Of a stretch of DNA of 64,000 bases, positions 44,418 to 54,221 are shown one piece after another. Source of the stretch: Aquicella lusitana (GTDB taxonomy: Bacteria > Pseudomonadota > Gammaproteobacteria > DSM-16500); NCBI RefSeq assembly GCF_902459475.1, contig NZ_LR699114.1, forward strand, positions 1 through 64,000. Direction: 5' to 3'. The stretch's first letter is position 1. Each line of letters opens with the position of its first letter. Under the pieces are notes generated by a model that had not been told where the DNA came from, did no database searches, and worked only from the letters and a program-made list of their open reading frames with translations. The position numbers and the translations under genes were made by a program.

Positions 44418-47400
44418 TTAATTTGCCTGAGAACAATAGGGATTGATTTTAACTTGAGTTAATGTTTCATAGTAATCTTCCGCTGCTTGCGTAATCATGT
44501 CGGTAATATTCTGGTTGACACTGGTCATCGTCCAGTTTGTCGTGGAAGTGACTGTACTGGTGGTAGGATTGCCTTGTTGAATGACATCGGCGATATCCGT
44601 AGTACTGGTGCCTCCGGTGAGTGTGAAGTTTTCAAAGAACATGGTAGTCGATCCAACCATCACCTCGTTAGAAGAAGCATTGACGACGGCATTGGTATTA
44701 AAAACCACGGTATCCCGGCCGCTTGAACTGCGGAACCGCTGGAAGCCGTCGAAGTAAATAGGATCGTTAACAAAACCTAATTTGGCTCCGGTGATGGTCA
44801 ATGTATTTGCCTTGTTAGGTAAGGTGAGTTCATTTAATTGTCCATTGTTGATTAAGTTAGTAATGTTATCAAATGCAGTGATGAGCCCACCATTGGTGGC
44901 ACTGCCGGTATTGGTGTTGGTTAAAGTGACATTGACTGGAGAACTGTATTGGGCGAAGTTCAGGGTATTGGTGCCAGCAAGTGATCCGCCGTTGACAATG
45001 CCAGTGATGCGGGCGCCGTTAGCGAAGACGAAGGTATCATCACTGCTGCCGCCGGTTAAGTTCTGGATGTTACTGAAGGTGCCGCCCACGCCGGTGACGG
45101 TGCCGCCATTGGTGCCGGAGACCGTCCAGTTGTTAGCGGAGTTGTCTGCAGTCAAGGTATTAACGCCGCCGCTGCCATTGATGGAGCCTGCGAGTGATCC
45201 GCCATTCAGCTTGAAGCTATCATTGCCACTGCCGCCGGTTAAGTTCTGGATGGAGCTGAACCCGCCGGTGATGCCGGTGACGGAACCGGCGTTAAGCGCA
45301 GTTAGCGTCCAGGTGTTGGCGGTATTACCGCCGACTAAGGTATTGGTACCGCCGCCGCCACTTAAAGCACCTGCGAGCGAGCCGCCGTTTAAGGTGAAGG
45401 TATCCCCATTGCTGCCACCCGTGACATTCTGGATGTTGGAGAAGCCGCCGGTGATGCCGGTAACGGAACCGGCATTGGCAGCGGTAATGACCCAGGTGTT
45501 GGCGGTATTAGCGCCGGTCAGGGAGTTCGTGCCCGCGCCGCCGCTTAAGGCGCCGGCGAGCGAGCCGCCGTTTAAGGTGAAGGCATCATTGCCGCTGCCG
45601 CCGGTTAAGCTTTGGATATTGCCGTAAGTGAAGCTGCCGGTCACGCCTGCGGTGGCGAGGCTGCCTGCATTGGCGCCGGTGATGTTCCAGGTTTGGGTGT
45701 TGCCGGTATTGACCGTGAGGCTATTGGAACCACCGCTGCCAGCGACAGTGACATTGTTGGCAGCGATAGCGCCGCTGATCATGTAGGATTCATTGCTGCT
45801 CATGCCGCCGGCGAAGGTGACGTTGCGGTTGCCGCCGATGCCATTGTTGATGGCGACGGTGACATTGCCTGAGCCTGCCGCAGTAGAGAAGATGGTGTCA
45901 GCGCCGAGTGTGATGGCGCCCGTATAAGTCTGGTTGCCGACAGTGGCGACACTGCCGCCATTGATGTTAATGCCGCTTGCGGTGACAGCTAGACTGCTCA
46001 GTGCATCGGTTGCACCCACTGTGCCGGCGAACGTGGTGGTACCGCTGCTATTGACGGTGAGATCAAAGTCGCCATCACCATCCACTATACCATTAAAGGC
46101 AATATTGCCGCCGGAGCTATCGAAGGTCATGGCACGGCCGACGAGGACGGTTCCAGCATAAGTCTGGTCGCCGGTAGTACGAATGAGAGGTGCGTCAATG
46201 ACAGCCGTGCTGTTGGCAGTGACGGAGCTAAGCCGTGTCAGGTTACCGATATTACCTGTCAGAATGACACTGCCTGCGCCTTCCAGCGTTAATGCTGCTG
46301 CACCGTTGATGGTGTTGCTAAGTGTCAGTGTATCGGTCGGATTGATGGCGCCTATCGTTGTATCAGATCCGAGTGTGATGGCACCGCTTGCGGTTGCAGC
46401 GCCCGTGCCAACTAATGCGCCTTCCGTGCCTGCAGCGCCGCTGCCGTTTAATGTTAGTGCATTGGCGACGGTAATACCGTCATTGATTTGCAGCGTACCA
46501 CCGCTATTGACGGTGGTAGAAGCCGTGCCTAATGCATTGTTATTTTGTGCGGCTAATATACCAGCGCTGACGGTTGCTCCACCGGAGTAGGTATTAGCGC
46601 CTGATAGTGTTACTGTACCCGTGTCTGTTTTTGTTACTGTTCTTGCGCCGCCCGTTTCACTGATGGTACCGCTCAGTGTTAATGAACCTGTGCCGCCAAT
46701 GGTTGTATTACCGGTAAGTGAAATTGCGCCAGAAAGCGAACCGGTGCCTGTACCTATCAATGCACCGTTACCGTCAATGCCTGTGCCCGTCACTGTGACC
46801 GCTTCGTTGCCTATAGTCGCATTATTAATTTGCAGCGTTGCGCCATCACTTACTGTGGTGCCTGCGCTGACGCTTCCTAACGCTGTGTTATTATTTGCAA
46901 CTAAAGTGCCAGCGTTAATTAAAGTCGTGCCGAGATAAGTGTTTGCGCCCGATAAAGTTAATGTACCGCTGCCCGTTTTGGTAAGCCCACCGGTGCCACT
47001 GATGATACCACCAAATGTTTCGGTACCTGTCTCATTCACAGTTAATGTGCCTGCACCTAAGGAAATATTACCACCCGTTGTGCCGCCGCCGGAAAGACCC
47101 GCGATGGTTTGGCTGTTTCCATTAAGATCCAAGGTGGCGCCTGCGACATCGGCGAGAATAATACTGGATGTACTGGCCAATGAAGCGCCACTGCCGAGCC
47201 GTAAAGTGCCGCCATTAATTGTAGTAGTGCCCGTGGTATTCGCGCCGGAGAGCTGGAATGTGCCGGCGCCTTCTTTGGTCAGCGTGACACCAGTGATGGT
47301 GCCGGCAGCGAGACTGGAAAGGCCTGCATTGTTGATCGTAAAGCTGGTTGAGCCGCCACCGATGACATTGCCGCCTACAATAGGTCCGCCAATATCGGTA

Positions 47401-50400
47401 GTCGTGAAGATGATATCACCCGCGGTTGACGTGAGCGAAACAGGGTTATCCAGATGAACATCATCGCCATAAGTTTGATCGCCAACCGTTGTTACATTAA
47501 TAACGTTGGCAGGATTAAGCGTATCCTGGAAATGTATGCTCATTGTGGCTGCAAGCGGTGTAGAAGTTAAGCTTGCTAAAGGAACGCCTGCACCTATATC
47601 GGCACTGAAGTAGTTATCATTGCCGAAATAGACAGTTAACGCACGTGGTGTCAGAGCATTATCCGAATCAATGGTAGAGGTATGGGTGGCGTCAGATATA
47701 AAAGATACATTCCCGGTTAAGCTTGATAATACGGTATCAGCTCCCAACACAGTCGCGCCGGTATAGGTTTGGGTGCCTAATGTATCAATAGTAGGATTGA
47801 GTGAAATATCTGTTCCGCCGTTGATGTTAATAGTGTTAGCTGTTGCTGAAAGTGATGTAATGCCCCATGTCAAAGGAGCCGTGCCGATTTTGCCACCCAA
47901 TGTTAGTACATCATTCGCGTTAAGTGTAAGCGCATAGCTACCTGTTGCCGCTATGTCTGTATCGATAGTGTCTGTAAAATTAATATCGCCGCTGGTGCTG
48001 GTGAAGGTCGCATTATTGTTGTTAATGGTGACAGGATCATTATAAGTTTGAGTGCCAGTGGTTCGGATGAGACCGCCATTCACTTTTATTGAACTGCCAG
48101 AAACGTCCAATGTCCCCAGTGCGACGCCGTTGCCAACCATTCCTGAAAAAGTGGTAGCGCCTGTTGTATTAAGTGTTAAATTCCAGTTAGTCGCAAACCC
48201 ATCGAGTGTGCCGGCAAAGGAGATGGGACCTGTATTGGCTGAAAATATACTATTTGCGTTGATCGTGACATTATCACCATATACTTGCCCAGCAGCACCA
48301 GTTGTTGTAACTGTGCCGCCATTAATTTGAGTCGTACCACCGCTATTTGTCGCAAGGCTGGCTGCGGAGATGGTGCCGTTTAATGTCGTGGTGCCTGTAC
48401 TGTTTAACGTGATGGCGCCCAAAGCAAAGGTATTGCCAACATCACCCAATAAACCAATTTGGTTTGAACCAGTGTTAATGGTCAAAGCACGTGGCGTGCT
48501 GTTACCATCACTATCTACAGTCAGGCCAAAAAAGAGATTACCAGAATTGATAGTGGTATCAGCGCCTAATGTTATTGCGTCTGAAATATCGATCGTTCCT
48601 GTGGTGTTAATGCTGCCGCCGTTAATAACAGTAGAGCCGCCTGAATTAGCAGTTATACTTAATAAATCCGAGCCTTCGCCCACTGCGCCGCCAAAAGTCG
48701 TGGTTCCTGAAGAGTTAATTATTAACGCACGCGCAGAAACAGATGAGTCAAGTGTGTCGTTAAAACTAATATTACCCGTAGCAGTGGTGAGAGTAGGATC
48801 AGCACTTAATAGTACTGGGCCATTGAAGGTAAGCGCTCCTGTTCCACTGGCGGTGATGTTGCCGTTGATGTTATAAGTTGTCGTTGCTGTTGTAGCTAAG
48901 CTCACATTGGGGTTTGTAACATTGCCTAATGTCAGATTATTGCTGGAGACTGAATATAAAATATCAGCATCAGAAAGGCTGCCTTTGGCCGTATCCAGCA
49001 AGGTATTGCTAAAACTAGCTGATGCGCTATTGCCGATTTGAACGGTATTAGCCGTGAGCGCAAGTTGGGTGCTGCCAGAGAGACTGCCACCACTTCCCGG
49101 TGTAACAGCAACCACATTTGCTTGCGTTGCTGCGTTATCAAGATAGACAAGAATGCCGGTGCTATCGGCGATGGTATTATTGGTGCCGATTTGATTATCT
49201 CCCTCTAGGAAATAGAAGAAGCCGTTTGCGCCTGTATACGTGCTATCAAGAATAGAACCATCGACAACCAGGTTGACAACTGAATTGGCGCTCGATGAAG
49301 TGCCGGAGATAGCACGGGGAGTAGAAGTATAAAAAGAACGAAGGTAGGGATACGATTGTCCCTCAATAACACCCCAGACATCGGTAAAGTCCCATCCACT
49401 GAAGGTCGCTTGCGCCATCATTTGTGAAGTCGTTCTACCGGTGCCGCCACTACTGGATGCTCGACCAGAGGTTTGCGTATCCCAATAGCTATTGGACACC
49501 GTACCTGAATTATTCGTGCCGATTAATCCACCGAGATTGGTATTAGCCGTTCCTGTTACACTACCGAAGCTATAACTTCGAGTGGTTGTTGTAGAAAAAT
49601 TATTAAAACCCACCAGGCCGCCAGCATGGCTTCTGTTTCCTAACGTGCGGGTGCTGTTTGAAACAACGTTTGCAAAGCTGTAACTATCTTCAATATAACC
49701 TGTGCCTGAACCTACGCCAAAACTGGCTAATTCGTTGTAACCAACCAAGCCGCCCGTAGCAAAACTCACAGCACTGCCTGTCATCAGGCCTCCGCTATAT
49801 GACTGGGCAATCAAGCCCTGGTTAATACCTACCAGACCGCCTACGGCACCTGAGCCCGAGACACTGCCGATACTATAAGCATTGGTAATTGCTGCGGTGG
49901 AGGTACCGCCTGTCAGGGCGCCGGCCAGCCCGCCTGTTCCGCCTGCACCGCCGGTGATACTGACATTCGTTAAGCCAATATTAGAAATGATCGCATTGGT
50001 TGCTACACCAAATAGACCCACGTAAGTGGGTGTTGTACCTGCTCCGCCTGCGCCAACTTCACCGAAGTTGCCAAGACCGCTTAATGTGGGCAGCGTTTGC
50101 GTAATAGTAAGGTTGTCTATCACATATCCATTGCCGTTTAGGGAGCCAGTAAAAGGTGCACTCGTTGTACGGCCCACTGGAACAAAACCTGTGCCGCTGG
50201 TGCCGCCCCAAACATCCGCGCCATAAGTTGTCGAAGAAATAGTACTGCTCGCATCAATATCATTAGCCAGGGTGTATTCTGCATCCAGCGCCATACCCAT
50301 TAATTGCAATTGATGCGCATTTCTGACTGTTGTACTCCATTCCGCGGCGAGCATAGGACGTGTGGCATCATCAAAGATTAGCCAGGTTGCGGCGGGAGCT

Positions 50401-53400
50401 GTGGTTCCTGTGGAAGGGGTGCTGCTGATATTCCAGCCATCAGTGTCATAGGTAGTGAAATCGAGTAATTGAGCAGTGGTTAAGCCGGTGCCACCATCAC
50501 TCGTTAATTGACCTGATGTGTCGGTATCCCAATAACTGGCTGTGACAGTACCTCCAGTATCTACTCCAATTAAACCGCCGGTATTGAGTGACCCAGTAAC
50601 CAAGCCACTGCTATAAGAATTACTGATCGTTCCTCCCGCATCCAACACCCCTACCAGCCCACCGGATACATCGCCTGATATACTGCCAATATTATAGGAG
50701 TTGCTAATCGTGCCATAGTTATAACCAGCGATACCTCCCGCTTGAAGGTCACCCACGATGCTAGCTGCATTATAACTCTGATCGATCAGTCCATAGTTAT
50801 CGCCAACAATACCGCCGACTGGGCTATCCAGACCTGTCACTGTGCCGGTCACAGAGACGCCGCTAATGCTGCCAGTAAATAATCTTCCTGCTAACCCGGC
50901 AACACGTTGAAGCCCCGTAATATTGACGTTGGTTAAAGCGACATTTTGAACCGAGGCTGCCGCATCATCGATTAATCCAAATAATCCTACATATTGTGAT
51001 GAGGGTCTGTTTATATACAGATTGCTAATCTCATATCCCTGACCATTCAATGAACCCGTAAAGGCGGCGCTAACTGTTCCTATTGGTATAAACCCGGAAC
51101 TGCTGCCGCCCCAAATATCCGCCGTGTTGTTTATGCCCGAAAGGTCAACATTACTAGTGAGTGTGTACGCAGCATCGAGTGCTGTAGACATTAATTGTAC
51201 TTGATGGGCTGTATTTAAATTGGTAGACCATTCTGCACGAAGCATAGGACGCGTTTGTCCGTCTAGAATTAGCCATGTACCAGCAGGCGGGGTAGCACCT
51301 GTAAAGCCTGAGCTTGCGATACTCCATCCAGCATCGCTAAACGTTGAGGCTGTCATCATTTGAGCAGTTGTTCTGCCTGTGCCGCCTGCACTGGTAGATT
51401 GTCCTGATGTTTCCGTGTCCCAGAAACTATTTGAAATGGTTGCGCCGCCTGCACCGATGGCGCCGACCAATCCTCCTGGCGTGCCAGATCCCGTTACAAG
51501 ACCTGTGCTGAAGCTATTGCTAATGCTTCCGCCTGAACGAATTGTTCCAAATAAACCGCCTATACTGCCCGGGCCTGAAACAGCGCCGGTGCTATAAGTG
51601 TTGCTGATGGTATTATTGCCGGAAGTACCTACCAGTCCACCTATATCACCACTTCCAGAGCCAATGACAGTTGTGCTGCTATAAGAGTTGGATAAGGTCA
51701 CAAAATCCCACAGGAATCCGATTAGACCGCCTAAGGACCAGTCGCTTGTGTTGCGTACCGTACCGCCTTCGGAAAAGAGATTAGTTAATGTTCCGCCAAA
51801 TACGATACCAATCATGGGTCCTACCTGCGATTCACCTGTCACATCCGGATTAATAAGACCGAGATTTTGAATAGTGGCATTATCGGCAACCGAAAAGAGG
51901 CCTACATTGACTGTGGTCGGGCGATTGATATAGAGGTTTTGAATAACATGTGATTGACCATCAAAGGTGCCGGTGTAATCGCCCATGGGAACGAAGCCAC
52001 TGCCGCTGTTCCATTTGGAAGTCACCGTTGCATCAATATTATTGTTAAGTACATAGTAATAACCCAATGTTGTAGTGGTGGAGCCCGCACCTTGTAAACC
52101 ATAAATGTCTACCAGTTCGACAGGATTACTGGCTTGTCCAAGGTTAGTGGATGAAGCATTCGCTGCACGAATGAAGGCCGCATCGGTATTGGCAGCGCCC
52201 ATCGTGCCGGAATTGATCTGGAAATTGTTTGAAACATTAAAGCTGGGAAGTGTGGTTGAAACCTGGCTCCATGTTCCACGAAGTAGATTGAAATTTTTTA
52301 CATTAATCGTGCCGCTCGCGCCGGTGGTAATCGTATTAGCCAGGTTGCCTGCACGCAATTGCAATGTGCCGGTTAATCCAGTGATGCCTGCGTTAATAAT
52401 AATATTATTAGCAGCATCTAAAAGTAATGTATAAGGCGAAATCCAGGTGATAGCACTTGAAACCGTAATATCACCCGCTTCGGCGCCGGTTGAGCCTGTG
52501 GTGATCGTGACATTGGCGGTATTTAAATTACTGGCAATCGTGCTGGCGGAAACAGTTGCGGGGCTTCCTGTGGGTGTGAAGATATTAGGACTGCCGCCAT
52601 CAAAGGCACCATTTGCTGTGCTGCCAGTGATTGTGACGTTCCAGGGATCTAATAACCATTCGCCGGTTTTACCGTAAGGCGCGCTGACATCAACGGCGAT
52701 GTCGCCGACTTCCAAAATATGATGACCGGATGTTTCAATGAATCCGCCGTCACCGCCCTGTGCACCGCCCCGAGCACTCAAGTTGCCATATACTTTTGTC
52801 ACCTCATCAGACCAGACAATGATGTCACCACCTTTGCCATCAGTAAGGGCATCCGCAATTAATTTAGTGTTCGGCATAACGACCGTTGCGTTGGCATTTG
52901 GCAGCGGGCCTTTGCCTTGATAATTACCGCCAATTAAAATTTCACCGCCGCCTTTATCACCACTGACATCAATCTCTGCGCCGGAGTCGACTAAAATTTT
53001 ATTGCCGGTGATATGAATCTTGCCGCCTTTTTCACCCGCGCCTTTACCAGACGCATCCATTTTTGCAGCAACACGTACAACACCTGCATCCGTGTCACCG
53101 GATAAAATAATTTCACCATTTTGTACGCCCACTGATCGTGCCTGTACGATACCATCCATATTAATGACATGATCGAGCACACCTTGCGCTGCTTTAGCTG
53201 TGACAATGACTTTGCCGCCATCGGCTGAAATCATGCCCGTGTTACTGACACCTCTTAGATCACCCACAGCTTTTTCATCGACAGTGAAGCTAATCAAATT
53301 AGAACCATCGAAATTCATCGTGAAAGCACTGCCTGATGCTAATACGACTTTTCCCATACGGGCTTGTATGAGACCTTTGTTTTGTACGTTGTTACCGACG

Positions 53401-53936
53401 AGCGCAATGAGTCCGTGCTCGGCTGCGATAATTTGTCCTTCGTTAATGATGGAACCGGAATAAGGCGATACATGGGTGAAGCGATAATTGCCATTTAAAA
53501 AATCCTGATTGGAAATATTTGCTGTTGTCGCAATCAAACCACCAACATTGACATAGGCAGAAGGTCCGAAAAAAATACCAGCGGGATTCATTAATATAAT
53601 TTGCCCTGTTGCGGTCAGTCTGCCGTAAATAGAGGAGGGGCCTTGGGTCGGACTGATCCGATTCAGGGTGACACCACCCGCTGGTTGTTGAAAATGTGTT
53701 GATTCAGGTTGGCCGATATTAAAACTTCGCCAATTAATAATAGCTTTTTGACTGGATTGATTGATAACAGTGGAGTTAGGGGATTGTTGAACAGAGACAT
53801 TACCAGAGGCAACATTATCCAATACAGGATTAGCAGCCACAACGGATGTTAAAAAAACGGTTGCGATAGCTACTATTCCCTTTATCAATTGGTTTTGCCA
53901 ATAGCCTATGGTTTTACTTTTAAAGGATTTTTTCAT
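44418..53936 (-). CDS. Giant TpsA-type exoprotein (filamentous haemagglutinin-like adhesin)
   Basis: 3172 residues. N terminus: basic region and hydrophobic signal (IKGIVAIATVFLTSVVAA). It is followed by the TPS secretion domain at about 35-260 (INWRSFNIGQPESTHFQQP, NRISPTQGPSSIYGRL, ILMNPAGIFFGPSA). About 620-1600: three modules with GLUG-type repeats (GGLVG-x-ISNSYSTG), each ending in SYWDTxTSG and a GGTGxTT segment. About 1600-2500: beta-helical repeats, including LTLSGANTYxG autotransporter-associated repeats. About 2750-3000: four 61-residue repeats. No C-terminal beta-barrel, so export depends on the divergent TpsB. A GGGAGGGG site precedes the ATG. The role is presumably adhesion or biofilm formation. 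Confidence 0.93.
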   Translation of the reverse strand: MKKSFKSKTIGYWQNQLIKGIVAIATVFLTSVVAANPVLDNVASGNVSVQQSPNSTVINQSSQKAIINWRSFNIGQPESTHFQQPAGGVTLNRISPTQGPSSIYGRLTATGQIILMNPAGIFFGPSAYVNVGGLIATTANISNQDFLNGNYRFTHVSPYSGSIINEGQIIAAEHGLIALVGNNVQNKGLIQARMGKVVLASGSAFTMNFDGSNLISFTVDEKAVGDLRGVSNTGMISADGGKVIVTAKAAQGVLDHVINMDGIVQARSVGVQNGEIILSGDTDAGVVRVAAKMDASGKGAGEKGGKIHITGNKILVDSGAEIDVSGDKGGGEILIGGNYQGKGPLPNANATVVMPNTKLIADALTDGKGGDIIVWSDEVTKVYGNLSARGGAQGGDGGFIETSGHHILEVGDIAVDVSAPYGKTGEWLLDPWNVTITGSTANGAFDGGSPNIFTPTGSPATVSASTIASNLNTANVTITTGSTGAEAGDITVSSAITWISPYTLLLDAANNIIINAGITGLTGTLQLRAGNLANTITTGASGTINVKNFNLLRGTWSQVSTTLPSFNVSNNFQINSGTMGAANTDAAFIRAANASSTNLGQASNPVELVDIYGLQGAGSTTTTLGYYYVLNNNIDATVTSKWNSGSGFVPMGDYTGTFDGQSHVIQNLYINRPTTVNVGLFSVADNATIQNLGLINPDVTGESQVGPMIGIVFGGTLTNLFSEGGTVRNTSDWSLGGLIGFLWDFVTLSNSYSSTTVIGSGSGDIGGLVGTSGNNTISNTYSTGAVSGPGSIGGLFGTIRSGGSISNSFSTGLVTGSGTPGGLVGAIGAGGATISNSFWDTETSGQSTSAGGTGRTTAQMMTASTFSDAGWSIASSGFTGATPPAGTWLILDGQTRPMLRAEWSTNLNTAHQVQLMSTALDAAYTLTSNVDLSGINNTADIWGGSSSGFIPIGTVSAAFTGSLNGQGYEISNLYINRPSSQYVGLFGLIDDAAASVQNVALTNVNITGLQRVAGLAGRLFTGSISGVSVTGTVTGLDSPVGGIVGDNYGLIDQSYNAASIVGDLQAGGIAGYNYGTISNSYNIGSISGDVSGGLVGVLDAGGTISNSYSSGLVTGSLNTGGLIGVDTGGTVTASYWDTDTSGQLTSDGGTGLTTAQLLDFTTYDTDGWNISSTPSTGTTAPAATWLIFDDATRPMLAAEWSTTVRNAHQLQLMGMALDAEYTLANDIDASSTISSTTYGADVWGGTSGTGFVPVGRTTSAPFTGSLNGNGYVIDNLTITQTLPTLSGLGNFGEVGAGGAGTTPTYVGLFGVATNAIISNIGLTNVSITGGAGGTGGLAGALTGGTSTAAITNAYSIGSVSGSGAVGGLVGINQGLIAQSYSGGLMTGSAVSFATGGLVGYNELASFGVGSGTGYIEDSYSFANVVSNSTRTLGNRSHAGGLVGFNNFSTTTTRSYSFGSVTGTANTNLGGLIGTNNSGTVSNSYWDTQTSGRASSSGGTGRTTSQMMAQATFSGWDFTDVWGVIEGQSYPYLRSFYTSTPRAISGTSSSANSVVNLVVDGSILDSTYTGANGFFYFLEGDNQIGTNNTIADSTGILVYLDNAATQANVVAVTPGSGGSLSGSTQLALTANTVQIGNSASASFSNTLLDTAKGSLSDADILYSVSSNNLTLGNVTNPNVSLATTATTTYNINGNITASGTGALTFNGPVLLSADPTLTTATGNISFNDTLDSSVSARALIINSSGTTTFGGAVGEGSDLLSITANSGGSTVINGGSINTTGTIDISDAITLGADTTINSGNLFFGLTVDSDGNSTPRALTINTGSNQIGLLGDVGNTFALGAITLNSTGTTTLNGTISAASLATNSGGTTQINGGTVTTTGAAGQVYGDNVTINANSIFSANTGPISFAGTLDGFATNWNLTLNTTGATTFSGMVGNGVALGTLDVSGSSIKVNGGLIRTTGTQTYNDPVTINNNNATFTSTSGDINFTDTIDTDIAATGSYALTLNANDVLTLGGKIGTAPLTWGITSLSATANTININGGTDISLNPTIDTLGTQTYTGATVLGADTVLSSLTGNVSFISDATHTSTIDSDNALTPRALTVYFGNDNYFSADIGAGVPLASLTSTPLAATMSIHFQDTLNPANVINVTTVGDQTYGDDVHLDNPVSLTSTAGDIIFTTTDIGGPIVGGNVIGGGSTSFTINNAGLSSLAAGTITGVTLTKEGAGTFQLSGANTTGTTTINGGTLRLGSGASLASTSSIILADVAGATLDLNGNSQTIAGLSGGGTTGGNISLGAGTLTVNETGTETFGGIISGTGGLTKTGSGTLTLSGANTYLGTTLINAGTLVANNNTALGSVSAGTTVSDGATLQINNATIGNEAVTVTGTGIDGNGALIGTGTGSLSGAISLTGNTTIGGTGSLTLSGTISETGGARTVTKTDTGTVTLSGANTYSGGATVSAGILAAQNNNALGTASTTVNSGGTLQINDGITVANALTLNGSGAAGTEGALVGTGAATASGAITLGSDTTIGAINPTDTLTLSNTINGAAALTLEGAGSVILTGNIGNLTRLSSVTANSTAVIDAPLIRTTGDQTYAGTVLVGRAMTFDSSGGNIAFNGIVDGDGDFDLTVNSSGTTTFAGTVGATDALSSLAVTASGININGGSVATVGNQTYTGAITLGADTIFSTAAGSGNVTVAINNGIGGNRNVTFAGGMSSNESYMISGAIAANNVTVAGSGGSNSLTVNTGNTQTWNITGANAGSLATAGVTGSFTYGNIQSLTGGSGNDAFTLNGGSLAGALSGGAGTNSLTGANTANTWVITAANAGSVTGITGGFSNIQNVTGGSNGDTFTLNGGSLAGALSGGGGTNTLVGGNTANTWTLTALNAGSVTGITGGFSSIQNLTGGSGNDSFKLNGGSLAGSINGSGGVNTLTADNSANNWTVSGTNGGTVTGVGGTFSNIQNLTGGSSDDTFVFANGARITGIVNGGSLAGTNTLNFAQYSSPVNVTLTNTNTGSATNGGLITAFDNITNLINNGQLNELTLPNKANTLTITGAKLGFVNDPIYFDGFQRFRSSSGRDTVVFNTNAVVNASSNEVMVGSTTMFFENFTLTGGTSTTDIADVIQQGNPTTSTVTSTTNWTMTSVNQNITDMITQAAEDYYETLTQVKINPYCSQAN
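45000..45660 (-). repeat. Four tandem ~183-bp repeats near the 3' end of the adhesin gene
   Basis: CTGCCGCCGGTTAAGTTCTG or a close variant recurs at about 45048, 45231, 45413 and 45596, a 183-base period (61 codons). Each unit encodes LTGGSGNDxFxLNGGSLAG, then a GTNTL and NTANTW segment, then NAGSVTGITGGFSxIQN. The high identity suggests recent duplication and the chance of copy-number change. Confidence 0.85.
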
Positions 53937-54221
53937 TCACCCACCCCTCCCCAGGAGTAGATTTTTTATCCATATATATTAAGTTTAGTACATAGATAGC
54001 GCTTTTTTGGCTTTTTAAAAAAGAAATAAAATGTTTTTATTAATTATTTCAATAAGTTTGATTATGATGTTTTAAAGGGGAGCGGGTTTTACGTACCAGG
54101 AGGAATAACTAGCTTTATTAAAGATTAAAAGCGCCCACATAAGCTAGGGAATAAGTTGAATAAATAACCCTGGCTTGTTATTTTTTCCTGATAACGGAAG
54201 ATAAAATGAAAGGAATTCAGA

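Noticed and set aside
44487-53463. Many long plus-strand open frames antisense to the adhesin gene (for example 44782-45627, 46183-46590, 46939-47457)
   Set aside because: They are mirror images of a repetitive, Gly/Thr/Ser-rich gene and read as Pro/Val/Leu-rich low-complexity protein without ribosome-binding sites or family motifs.
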